A DNA stretch of 23,797 nucleotides, from the IMG/VR virus record IMGVR_UViG_3300008218_000055, positions 1-23,797 of that record; one strand, given 5' to 3'. Made by a program: the position numbers and the translations under genes. Positions 1-6,814 of this stretch are shown here, piece after piece (position 1 is the first letter of the stretch; the number at the start of each line of letters is the position of its first letter). Under the pieces are notes generated by a model, which was not told the origin of the DNA, did no database searches, and saw only the letters and a list, made by a program, of their open reading frames with translations. Source of the stretch: a virus.

Positions 1-936
1 ACAATATTAGAATCTTTATATAGACAAAATATAGCAAAAAAAATAGCTGTTATTTCTACTGAACTATATAATAATACACGTGAGAGTGGCTTTAATGATA
101 TACAAAATTTAATTGATGAATCAAAAGGTGTCAGTAAGGAAGAGTATGAAAATGTCACTAAAGATATATCTGAATTAATTGAGAATTTAAAAGATAATAC
201 AAAATGGAAATTTAATTTAACGGATTTACGCAATCGGGTAAACGGAATTGGCGAGGGTAATTTAATTATTATCTTTGCCAGACCTGAAAGTGGCAAGACT
301 GCATTCTGGGTTAATTTGGTCGCAGGTCAGGACGGTTTTGCCACACAAGGGGCTAAGGTGTGTGCTCTTATCAATGAAGAGCCGGCAATACGGACTCAAA
401 TGAGATTAATCAATGCACACACTGGCATGAAATTTAATGAAATAAAAGAAAATCCTGTAAAGGCAGGTGGTATGTGGGAAAAAATAAAAAATAATATTCA
501 AATACTAGATACAGTTGACTGGACATTGGAAAAAATAGATTCATATCTAGCCAAAGAGAAGCCAGATGTGTTGGTAATTGACCAACTGGACAAAGTACAT
601 ATTGATGGAAAATTTTTGAGAGGTGATGAAAAACTCAGAGCTATTTATACAGGCGCACGTGAAATAGCTAAGAGACGAGACTGCTCTTTAATTGGAATAT
701 CGCAAGCCTCTGCTGACGCATCTGGTAAATGGGATATGACTTTTGACATGATGGAAAACAGTAGAACGGGTAAAGCTGCGGAAGCAGATTTAATTATTGG
801 TATAGGGTATAAACCTAATTCGGAGTACAGCAATGAAAGCGACAGGAGTTTATCTATTAGTAAAAACAAAATAACTGGTTGGCATGGTAAAATAATGGTT
901 AAAATTGAACCGGGATTATCTAGGTACAGAGATTGA
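1..936 (+). CDS. DnaB-like replicative DNA helicase, C-terminal part (5' end outside window)
   Basis: The reading frame is open from base 1 to the TGA at 934-936, giving 311 visible residues of a longer protein. The visible part contains the RecA-like ATPase core of a DnaB/gp4-type hexameric helicase, which unwinds duplex DNA ahead of the phage polymerase. A Walker A motif ARPESGKTAF lies at visible residues 93-102 (Lys99), close to the DnaB consensus ARPxxGKTAF. A Walker B strand PDVLVIDQLD follows, with Asp194. Next come GISQAS (the DnaB Q-motif position) and a C-terminal stretch ISKNKITGWHGK ending near RYRD, as in phage helicases. About 90 residues before the core belong to the N-terminal or linker region; any primase domain would lie upstream and cannot be judged. 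The stop codon overlaps the next gene's TTG start by 4 bases (TTGA), linking helicase and polymerase in one operon. Confidence 0.88.
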   Translation, partial: TILESLYRQNIAKKIAVISTELYNNTRESGFNDIQNLIDESKGVSKEEYENVTKDISELIENLKDNTKWKFNLTDLRNRVNGIGEGNLIIIFARPESGKTAFWVNLVAGQDGFATQGAKVCALINEEPAIRTQMRLINAHTGMKFNEIKENPVKAGGMWEKIKNNIQILDTVDWTLEKIDSYLAKEKPDVLVIDQLDKVHIDGKFLRGDEKLRAIYTGAREIAKRRDCSLIGISQASADASGKWDMTFDMMENSRTGKAAEADLIIGIGYKPNSEYSNESDRSLSISKNKITGWHGKIMVKIEPGLSRYRD

Positions 937-2969
937 TTACAGTATTTGACATAGAAACATCTTTTCAAAAGGTTGACGGGACAAAAAGGCATGACCCATC
1001 TCCTAAGCATCCTAATAATTTTATTGTAAGTATAGGAATGAATGATAAATATTTCTTTTTTAAACACAATGAGTATCACGGTAAACCTTGTGTGGAAGAA
1101 GTCCAAAATATATTAGATAAAACTACATTGTTAGTAGGACATAATATAAAATTTGACTTATCTTGGATTTATGAAGCTGGATTCTCATATAAATCAAAAA
1201 TATATGATACTATGATTGGTGAATATGTCTTAGCAAGAGGTTTGAAAAAAAGTTTAAAACTAAAGGACTGCTGTTATAGACGAAACTTAACAGAAAAATC
1301 AACTACAGTTGAATCTTACATGAAAAATGGCACGTCCTTTGAAGAAATCCCAATACAAATTGTTGAGCATTATGGTAGACAGGATGTTAAATCGACAAAA
1401 GCTCTATTTTATTCTCAAATGTCAGATTTTAAATTGCCTCGCAACAAGGGATTATTAAAAACTGTTAAGATGATGTGTGAATTTTGTAACACTCTAACTC
1501 GCATGGAAAATAATGGAATCCATATAAATTTAAATCAATTAGATAAAGTAGAACAAGAATTTCAAAATGAATATAACAAGTTACGTATAGAAATAGATGA
1601 GGTAATACATAATAAAATGGGGGATACAAAGATAAACCCCGCTAGTCCAGAACAGTTATCGTGGCTCATTTATGGGGAAAGGGTTAGAGACAAAAAAGCT
1701 TGGGCAAATGAATTTAATATTGGTATTGATAAATATACAAAAAAACCTAAGCGAAGACCTAGAATGAGAAAACTTGAATTTAGAAAAGTATTAACAATGC
1801 ATTTGGTCCCCATTTATAAAACAAAAGCCTCACAATGTGGGGAATGTAGGGGAAGTGGTTATATTCAAAGATATAAAGTTAATGGAGACCCTTATAAAAA
1901 TATGTCAAAATGTATTGATTGTAAATCAGAAGGAGTTGTGTATATAAATACAGATAAAAAAGCAGGCTTTAATGCGAAAGCCCAGTTTGTTTCTGATGTT
2001 TCCGATGGTGGATTCAAAACAGATAGATTTACACTGGAGCGTGTATCAGCTAATAACGAGGAGTTAAAACAGTTTGTCAAGAAAATAATAAGATATAATG
2101 CTTTGGAAACATATCTCTCTACATTTGTTGACGGAATAAAAAAGTATACTAAAAAAAGTGGATTTTTGTATCCTAAATTTATGCAATGTGTTACAGCCAC
2201 AGGAAGGCTGTCAAGCCGAGACCCAAATTTTCAAAATCAACCTAGAGGTGGAACTTTCCCAATAAGAAAGGTTATTGATTCCAGATTTAAAAATGGAAAT
2301 GTAGCTGAGGTAGACTTTTCACAATTAGAATTTAGGATAGCAGTGTTTTTGGCACAAGATAAACAGGGCATGGAAGATATAAAGAATGGAATTGATGTTC
2401 ATAAATATACTGCGGATGTTATCGGGGTATCTCGTCAAGATGCAAAAGGACATACCTTTAAACCTCTTTATGGTGGTATGTCTGGAACCGACAATGAAAA
2501 AAAATATTATAATGCGTTTAAGGAAAAATATAAAGAAATAACTGAATGGCATGAAAAATTACAAGATGAGGCGATTACTTATAAAATTATAACATTACCT
2601 ACAGGTAGAGAATATGCCTTCCCTAAAGCAGAAAGGACACCTTGGGGTGGCTCAAGTTACGCCACACAAATAAAAAATTATCCAGTCCAAGGATTTGCTA
2701 CTGCTGACATTGTACCATTAGCTTGTATTAATATACAGAAACTATTTGATGACAAAAATCTTAAAAGTATCCTAATTAATACAGTACATGATTCTGTAAT
2801 AGCTGATGTTCACCCAGATGAAAAGGATATCGTAGTTGAGTTGATGCGTAAAGGCTCACTTCAAGTCATTGATTCTTTGAAAGAAATTTATGGTATAAAC
2901 TTTAATATACCACTTAATACAGAAATAAAAATGGGAAATAATTGGTTAGACCTAAAATTAATAGCTTGA
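933..2969 (+). CDS. polA: Family A DNA polymerase with 3'-5' exonuclease and DnaJ-like zinc insertion
   Basis: This is the replicative DNA polymerase, 678 aa. The N-terminal DEDD exonuclease has FDIET (Asp6, Glu8), GHNIKFD (Asp75) and YGRQD (Tyr147, Asp151), so proofreading should be active. Polymerase motif A is VDFSQLEFR (Asp461). Motif B is R501-x3-K505-x3-F509-x3-Y513-G. Motif C is VHDS at 618-621, with Ser where most family members have Glu. F509 aligns with E. coli Phe762. Between the two halves lies CGECRGSG (Cys302, Cys305) and, 22 residues on, CIDC (Cys327, Cys330). This is a DnaJ-like CxxCxGxG zinc module, recalled as a trait of HMO-2011-type marine phages. The start is TTG: it overlaps the helicase stop, and the first exonuclease motif begins only five residues later, so a start much further downstream is excluded. 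Confidence 0.95.
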   Translation: MITVFDIETSFQKVDGTKRHDPSPKHPNNFIVSIGMNDKYFFFKHNEYHGKPCVEEVQNILDKTTLLVGHNIKFDLSWIYEAGFSYKSKIYDTMIGEYVLARGLKKSLKLKDCCYRRNLTEKSTTVESYMKNGTSFEEIPIQIVEHYGRQDVKSTKALFYSQMSDFKLPRNKGLLKTVKMMCEFCNTLTRMENNGIHINLNQLDKVEQEFQNEYNKLRIEIDEVIHNKMGDTKINPASPEQLSWLIYGERVRDKKAWANEFNIGIDKYTKKPKRRPRMRKLEFRKVLTMHLVPIYKTKASQCGECRGSGYIQRYKVNGDPYKNMSKCIDCKSEGVVYINTDKKAGFNAKAQFVSDVSDGGFKTDRFTLERVSANNEELKQFVKKIIRYNALETYLSTFVDGIKKYTKKSGFLYPKFMQCVTATGRLSSRDPNFQNQPRGGTFPIRKVIDSRFKNGNVAEVDFSQLEFRIAVFLAQDKQGMEDIKNGIDVHKYTADVIGVSRQDAKGHTFKPLYGGMSGTDNEKKYYNAFKEKYKEITEWHEKLQDEAITYKIITLPTGREYAFPKAERTPWGGSSYATQIKNYPVQGFATADIVPLACINIQKLFDDKNLKSILINTVHDSVIADVHPDEKDIVVELMRKGSLQVIDSLKEIYGINFNIPLNTEIKMGNNWLDLKLIA

Positions 2970-2993
2970 CAGTGCTATTAAAATACCTATAAT
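2966..2993 (+). promoter_or_regulatory. Perfect-consensus sigma-70 promoter at the end of polA
   Basis: TTGACA at 2966-2971 and TATAAT at 2988-2993 are separated by 16 bases. Both hexamers match the bacterial sigma-70 consensus exactly. The -35 element overlaps the polA stop codon (TGA 2967-2969). Transcription should begin near base 3000, upstream of the ATG at 3028 and its GGAG ribosome-binding site at 3015-3018. It would drive the ssDNA-binding protein and the nuclease genes independently of helicase and polymerase, using host RNA polymerase. Confidence 0.8.
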
Positions 2994-3027
2994 CTTGAAT
3001 ATAACAATTAACTATGGAGTAAAACTT

Positions 3028-3921
3028 ATGGTAAATGATTTAGTAAGCTTCAAAACCATGTCTAAGGACGATATTATGCGCCTTACTGGTCAAGAAGATG
3101 ATGCCGGAGGGTCAGGCTCAGTCCTGATACCAAGACTGGCAATAAATAGAGCCGGAGAAGATGATGACGGAAATAAATTGGAATCTGGAACATACACAAT
3201 TTATGACCCCGAATCTGAAAAGAAGGTTTATAGTAAGAAGGGAGAAGTTGTCAAACTAAGACCTTTTATTAGAGCCTATCAATATATGGACTATAACCAA
3301 AAAGAAAATAAATATACTAATAAAACAATTATTTTCAAATCTTGGAAAGATGAAGCATTGGATTCTAACGGTGGAGTTAAATGTGGAAAGATTCCTTTTA
3401 AAGAACTAAATAGTGTTTCTAAAGAAGAGGCATTGAGACAAAAAGATATTAAATGCTATACTTTATTGTATGGATTATTAAATATGAATGCCGTTACGGG
3501 AGAGGGTGAATCTACTGTTCTAAAAGATTTACCAGTTTTATGGCGAGTTACAGGAACAAATTTTAGACCTGTTAATGAAGTTGTAAAAAGTATAAAAAAC
3601 CGTAATAAACTAATTCAAAACGTCAATCTTCTTTTAGGTACTAAAAGAAAAAAGACTGGTAATAATGTTTATTATATATCTGACATTGGTATAGACGATG
3701 CAGAGGTAGAATTTACCAAAGATAACTTTGAGACAATGCAAATGTTTAGTCAAATCATAAAAGATGAAAATATTGAAGTCATTGAATCTTGGAAATCAGC
3801 TCAAGGTAATTCTGAGGGTGGTGAAAACCCAGAAACAATTTCGGGTACTTCTGAAGTAGTTGAAGCTGTTGATACGGCCCCTAAAACTGAGGAAACTCCC
3901 GAACAAGTTTTGGCAACTTAA
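3028..3921 (+). CDS. Probable single-stranded DNA-binding / replication accessory protein
   Basis: The predicted product is 297 aa. I do not recognise it by a signature motif. The call rests on position directly after polA, on a folded N-terminal and central part rich in beta-type segments, and on an acidic unstructured tail (about the last 40 residues, rich in Glu, Thr, Asp and Gly). Such tails are typical of phage SSBs such as T7 gp2.5 and T4 gp32, where they contact replication partners. I chose ATG 3028 because it has GGAG at 3015-3018, nine bases upstream. The in-frame TTG at 2995 lies beside the -10 box of the perfect promoter, so it would precede the transcript start. Its own promoter fits a protein needed in large amounts. 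The stop shares one base with the next ATG (TAATG). Alternatively it is a recombination mediator. Confidence 0.55.
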   Translation: MVNDLVSFKTMSKDDIMRLTGQEDDAGGSGSVLIPRLAINRAGEDDDGNKLESGTYTIYDPESEKKVYSKKGEVVKLRPFIRAYQYMDYNQKENKYTNKTIIFKSWKDEALDSNGGVKCGKIPFKELNSVSKEEALRQKDIKCYTLLYGLLNMNAVTGEGESTVLKDLPVLWRVTGTNFRPVNEVVKSIKNRNKLIQNVNLLLGTKRKKTGNNVYYISDIGIDDAEVEFTKDNFETMQMFSQIIKDENIEVIESWKSAQGNSEGGENPETISGTSEVVEAVDTAPKTEETPEQVLAT

Positions 3922-4805
3922 TGTCTGCGATACTTTCAAAAGTACAGATGTTCTTGGCAGAGGCTAACAAAGCCTCTGTCGAGGTATCGGACGAGTTGAT
4001 TGAAGAATTTGGGGAAGCGTGTAAGGAAGCTTTTAAAAAACAATTTACTGATAAAAGAAAAAAAGAATTTTCTTATAGAATGTCTAATATAGGAAGACCT
4101 TTATGCCAATTACAAATGGAAAAAAATGGCGTTGAGGGAGAAGTATTACCTTATAATTTTAAAATGAGAAATTTATTCGGTGACTTAATAGAGGCAGCAG
4201 CAGTAATAATAATGAAATCTTCGGGTATTGAAATTAAAGATATCCAAAAAAAAGTAAAAATTAAAGACAATGGGGATGAGATACATGGCACAATGGACGC
4301 AAAAATTGGGGGAAAAATATGGGATATTAAATCTGCATCACCATATGCCTTTGAAAATAAATTTGGAGACAATGGGGGCTTTGATGAAATTGCTAAAAAT
4401 GATAACTTTGGTTATGTTATTCAAGGTTATTTGTATGATGAAGCGGATAACACTCCGTTTGGCGGTTGGGTTGTTATCAATAAATCAACGGGTGAATGGT
4501 GTATTACAGAAACTCCTCTTGAAGATGGGGAGCACAAAGAAAAAGCCCTAACAGTAGCAAAAAATAACATCAAACAATTAAAGGAAAATAAACCCTTTAA
4601 AAGATGTTTTGTTGACGAAGAGGAATTTTTCTACAAGAAACCCACCGGTAATAGGGTATTAAGTTTCGCCTGTTCATTTTGTCCCTATAAGAAACCATGT
4701 TGGGGTGATAATTTAAAGTATTTACCACAACAGCAATCAAAAGGTAAAAATCCAAAATGGTTATGGTACACTGAAATAAATAATCCCAGAGTAGATGAAA
4801 GTTAA
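3921..4805 (+). CDS. PD-(D/E)XK exonuclease, Cas4/RecB-like with predicted Fe-S cluster
   Basis: This 294-aa protein shows the full motif set of RecB-family nucleases: HGTMDAKI with Asp126, WDIKSAS with Asp135 and Lys137, and QGYLY (Gln168 to Tyr172, the QxxxY motif of Cas4/AddB relatives). Cys62 (in RPLCQL) and a C-terminal Cys251-x2-Cys254-x5-Cys260 match the one-plus-three cysteine pattern that holds a 4Fe-4S cluster in Cas4 and AddB. The expected activity is metal-dependent exonucleolytic resection of DNA ends, useful for phage recombination or for degrading host DNA. There is no CRISPR array or other cas gene in the window, so a CRISPR role is not indicated. The start codon overlaps the previous stop (TAATG at 3919-3923). 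The end overlaps the following resolvase-like gene by 11 bases. Confidence 0.85.
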   Translation: MSAILSKVQMFLAEANKASVEVSDELIEEFGEACKEAFKKQFTDKRKKEFSYRMSNIGRPLCQLQMEKNGVEGEVLPYNFKMRNLFGDLIEAAAVIIMKSSGIEIKDIQKKVKIKDNGDEIHGTMDAKIGGKIWDIKSASPYAFENKFGDNGGFDEIAKNDNFGYVIQGYLYDEADNTPFGGWVVINKSTGEWCITETPLEDGEHKEKALTVAKNNIKQLKENKPFKRCFVDEEEFFYKKPTGNRVLSFACSFCPYKKPCWGDNLKYLPQQQSKGKNPKWLWYTEINNPRVDES

Positions 4806-5136
4806 AAGTGGAAAGGCAAAAGGAAGAAGACTTCAAAATTGGGTTCGTAGTGAACTATTATCCGGATTCAAAACTTTAACGGATAATGATATTTCCTGTG
4901 CCATTATGGGCGAGAGTGGTGCAGACATTAAGCTATCAAATGTAGCCCGAATGCTTATCCCCTACTGTATAGAATGTAAAAACAAAGAATCGTTTAAGGG
5001 TATTTATGACATTATTAAACAAGCAAATGAAAATTCAAAAACACAGCAAATACCTCTTGGAATTATAAAAATGAATAAAGTTGAGCCATTGGCTATAGTA
5101 GGAGCAAAACATTTTTTTGATTTAATAAGAAAATGA
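4795..5136 (+). CDS. Small PD-(D/E)XK endonuclease, Holliday-junction-resolvase-like
   Basis: The product is 113 aa. An N-terminal basic GKAKGRRLQNWV helix precedes GESGADIKLS with Asp44, then the strand YCIECKNKE with Glu60-Cys61-Lys62 (the E-x-K of PD-(D/E)XK enzymes) and a following helix with Gln76. The order GxxG-RxLQ, GxDI, ECK is common to small phage resolvases and endonucleases that cut branched DNA during recombination or before packaging, analogous in role to T7 gp3. It starts inside the end of the nuclease gene (11-base overlap) and ends with an ATGA overlap into the next gene, so the pair of nucleases is translated together. Specificity for Holliday junctions is inferred, not visible. 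Confidence 0.75.
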   Translation: MKVKSGKAKGRRLQNWVRSELLSGFKTLTDNDISCAIMGESGADIKLSNVARMLIPYCIECKNKESFKGIYDIIKQANENSKTQQIPLGIIKMNKVEPLAIVGAKHFFDLIRK

Positions 5137-5423
5137 AAAAAGATAAAGAAAAAAAAGTAGACTTTAATAAAGCTATTATGATATATATTTCCCCAACAGA
5201 TACAGGCTTTGCGTGTGGTGTATCTAATGAGCCAATTGATTCAGAACAAATGGGAATATTAATGACACTCGCACGTGGAATGATGAGACTTGCTTTACAA
5301 AATCCAGATTTCGTTTTTGATGAGGGAATAAAAGATATATATGATAATTCTAAAGAACCCAGAAAAAGTGATGAAGTTGATTTCAGTAAGTTTTTAGAAC
5401 AAAGAAAAAATAAATTAAATTAA
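5133..5423 (+). CDS. Conserved-looking 96-aa protein of unknown function
   Basis: I do not recognise this protein. It is 96 aa, with a Lys-rich head (residues 1-12), then a strand-like AIMIYISP and a segment TGFACGVSNEP suggesting a small alpha/beta fold. A Met-rich helix MGILMTLARGMMRLALQNP follows (about residues 40-58), then a charged tail. It has no signal peptide and no membrane helix beyond that amphipathic one. Its start codon overlaps the resolvase stop (ATGA 5133-5136), and the oxygenase-like gene begins three bases after its stop. It is therefore part of the replication/recombination operon and probably cytoplasmic. An accessory factor for its neighbours is possible but unsupported. 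Confidence 0.7.
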   Translation: MKKDKEKKVDFNKAIMIYISPTDTGFACGVSNEPIDSEQMGILMTLARGMMRLALQNPDFVFDEGIKDIYDNSKEPRKSDEVDFSKFLEQRKNKLN

Positions 5424-5426
5424 TTT

Positions 5427-6089
5427 ATGGATTATAAAGATTATAAACTAAGAGGAAAAGTTCATATGCCATTTAGTCCTATGATAATGGAATTTGCAAT
5501 ACCCAAACCGTACATAGATATGTTAAACATATATGCAGATAAAATATCCAAGAGTGATAAAAAATCTAAGCAACTGGATTGGTCAGATAATTTGGTTGGA
5601 AATGTCAAGCAGGAGCATAAAATTGAACAACATATTTGGCAAACAAAGCCTCACGAAAACTTACCAAGCCTTTTTAATTGGATAGGAATTTGTGCTAACA
5701 CTTATATCAAAACAAAATTAAATGACGGGGATAAACTTGATAGAGAAAAATCTAAAAAGGGAATTAAGAAGGTATTATTACATAACAGTTGGATTGTTAA
5801 CTCTATAGCAGGAGATTTTAATCCTCCGCATATGCATTTTGGAATGATGTCTGCGGCAGGGTGGCTTAAAATGCCAGAGTCTATAGAGAATAATACAGAG
5901 CGTGAACAGGCAGGATGGATAGAATTTCTACATGGAACTCCTCAATTATTTGTTGATTTTAAATATCCTGTTAAACCACACGTAGGACAAATATTTTTAT
6001 TTCCAGCATGGTTAATGCATGAAGTATTTCCTTTTAGGGGAAAGGGTTTACGAAGAACAATATCATTTAATCTAAGTGTAGAATTTTAA
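5427..6089 (+). CDS. Putative 2-oxoglutarate/Fe(II)-dependent oxygenase
   Basis: The product is 220 aa. The C-terminal half follows the layout of the 2OG-FeII_Oxy_5-like group. PPHMHFG (His135, His137) is followed by SAAGWLKMPE, corresponding to the SGxYYLxxP strand. Then come a GWIEFLHGTP segment, VGQIFLFPAWLMHEVFPF with His198 as the distal iron ligand, and GLRRTISFN with Arg210 placed to bind the 2-oxoglutarate carboxylate. The usual second ligand (Asp or Glu two residues after the first His) appears here as His or is shifted, so activity should be tested rather than assumed. Such oxygenases are frequent in marine phages, but their substrates are mostly unknown; nucleic acid bases or proteins are candidates. 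It sits in the replication operon three bases after the previous gene and one base before the next. Confidence 0.7.
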   Translation: MDYKDYKLRGKVHMPFSPMIMEFAIPKPYIDMLNIYADKISKSDKKSKQLDWSDNLVGNVKQEHKIEQHIWQTKPHENLPSLFNWIGICANTYIKTKLNDGDKLDREKSKKGIKKVLLHNSWIVNSIAGDFNPPHMHFGMMSAAGWLKMPESIENNTEREQAGWIEFLHGTPQLFVDFKYPVKPHVGQIFLFPAWLMHEVFPFRGKGLRRTISFNLSVEF

Positions 6090-6090
6090 T

Positions 6091-6360
6091 ATGAAAAGTA
6101 ATTTATTTTTAGAAAAAGCAAATGAACTTGTAGAAGGTGAGCGTAATAGAGATTATGGTGATAAAGTTATCAACCATACAAATATTGCAAAACTTTGGTC
6201 GGCATATACCGATACAGACATTGATGCACATGATGTAGCAATAATGATGGCCCTATTAAAAATAGCCAGAACTAAATTAGGAAAAGTCAGCGAAGATAGC
6301 TATATTGATATGGCGGCCTATTGTGCAATAGCCGGAGAAATAAAATCAAGAAAGACATGA
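6091..6360 (+). CDS. DUF6378-type protein (MazG-like nucleotide pyrophosphatase fold suspected)
   Basis: The product is 89 aa. The sequence has the pattern I associate with DUF6378: an N-terminal helix with ELVEGERNRDYGD (residues 12-24), IAKLWSAYT, then DAHDVAIMMALLKIAR and the acidic EDSYIDMAAYCAIAGE. The paired acidic helices resemble all-alpha NTP pyrophosphohydrolases, and these proteins are frequent next to phage nucleotide-metabolism genes. No enzymatic activity is established for the family as far as I know. The ATG comes one base after the oxygenase stop, so the two are likely co-translated. It is the last gene of the polycistron before a new promoter at 6386. Confidence 0.7.
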   Translation: MKSNLFLEKANELVEGERNRDYGDKVINHTNIAKLWSAYTDTDIDAHDVAIMMALLKIARTKLGKVSEDSYIDMAAYCAIAGEIKSRKT

Positions 6361-6385
6361 GATGGTGAAACTCATTAATATAAAT

Positions 6386-6427
6386 TTGCCAAAAACTTAT
6401 TTTTTACAATATAATAAATCAAGGAGG
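6386..6427 (+). promoter_or_regulatory. Strong sigma-70 promoter plus AAGGAGG ribosome-binding site
   Basis: TTGCCA at 6386-6391 (5 of 6 to consensus) and TATAAT at 6410-6415 (6 of 6) are spaced by 18 bases. The region lies in the 72-base gap after the DUF6378 gene. Directly downstream is AAGGAGG at 6421-6427, a complete anti-16S match, five bases before ATG 6433. If transcription starts 7 bases after the -10, the leader would begin at about 6422, inside the ribosome-binding site. The real start may therefore lie slightly upstream, or transcripts from further upstream may matter more. Confidence 0.6.
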
Positions 6428-6432
6428 AACAC

Positions 6433-6594
6433 ATGAACTATATTATATCAAAAGAAAACTTACAGAGTTTATTAAATTATCTTGGGACTAGACCGTACTC
6501 AGAAGTAGCTAAACTAGTTGGAACACTAGTTACACTACAGCCCGCACCTGCTGACTCAAAAAATAAAAATGAATCAGCGAAAAAAGCCCAATAA
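6433..6594 (+). CDS. Small 53-aa protein with very strong ribosome-binding site
   Basis: The product is 53 aa. ATG 6433 follows AAGGAGG by five bases and the frame ends at TAA 6592-6594. An N-terminal helical part NLQSLLNYLGTRPYSEVAKLVGTL (about residues 9-32) precedes a Pro/Ala/Lys-rich tail that is probably disordered. The pattern NLxxLLNYLxxRPYxEVxxLI feels familiar from small marine-phage proteins, but I cannot assign a function. The strong promoter and ribosome-binding site predict high expression, as for small early host-takeover proteins. The following frame starts inside its last 26 bases. Confidence 0.7.
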   Translation: MNYIISKENLQSLLNYLGTRPYSEVAKLVGTLVTLQPAPADSKNKNESAKKAQ

Positions 6595-6814
6595 AAAAAG
6601 GAAGCAAAATCTTGCTCCCCTTTTTAAAACTTGTGTGTCTGTTAATAATCATGGTCAATTAATTACGGACCACGAATGGGTTGACCCTAAGAAACTTGTC
6701 GAAGCTTTAGATACCATTGCGTATAAGCACGTATTAGCATCTGTTGTAAGACATTGTATGTCTGACTCAATTAATTTTGATAAAAAATTAAATAGTCTAT
6801 TGAAGACTTTTTAA
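6569..6814 (+). CDS. 81-aa protein of unknown function, last + strand gene
   Basis: I do not recognise this protein. It is 81 aa, with a very basic head (MNQRKKPNKKRKQN) followed by a more ordinary, probably folded part. The latter includes VNNHGQLITDHEWVDPKKL and a helix VEALDTIAYKHVLASVVRHCMSD. The basic head overlaps the end of the 53-aa frame by 26 bases and has no clear Shine-Dalgarno sequence, so translation would depend on coupling. A hairpin lies in the same overlap and could reduce downstream expression. The stop (6812-6814) runs past the stop of the convergent - strand gene by 18 bases. Nucleic-acid binding through the Lys/Arg head is conceivable but not shown. Confidence 0.55.
   Translation: MNQRKKPNKKRKQNLAPLFKTCVSVNNHGQLITDHEWVDPKKLVEALDTIAYKHVLASVVRHCMSDSINFDKKLNSLLKTF
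6593..6625 (+). terminator. Possible hairpin/attenuator after the 53-aa gene
   Basis: Directly after the TAA, an A/G run and AGCAA pair with TTGCT and a C/T run: AAAAA, GG, AGCAA, loop AATC, TTGCT, CC, TTTTT, with single mismatches between blocks. The right arm ends in TTTTT at 6621-6625, so it resembles a weak intrinsic terminator readable on both strands. It lies inside the 81-aa frame, which argues for attenuation rather than full termination. Confidence 0.35.
6794..6812 (+). terminator. Weak intrinsic terminator at the convergent junction
   Basis: AGTCT (6794-6798), loop ATTGA and AGACT (6804-6808) run into TTTTT at 6808-6812, overlapping the stop codons of both converging genes. The five-pair stem is short, so strength is doubtful. 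On the - strand the same stem is followed a few bases later by another T-rich stretch, so it could serve both directions. Confidence 0.35.

Noticed and set aside
645-1106. - strand open frame across helicase and polA
   Set aside because: Antisense to two clear genes with catalytic motifs; no upstream signal and atypical composition.
2074-2099. TTGTCA and TATAAT inside polA
   Set aside because: The spacer is only 14 bases, too short for a sigma-70 promoter.
2995-3027. TTG start adding 11 residues to the SSB-like protein
   Set aside because: It lies directly after the -10 box, before the predicted transcript start, while ATG 3028 has a proper GGAG.
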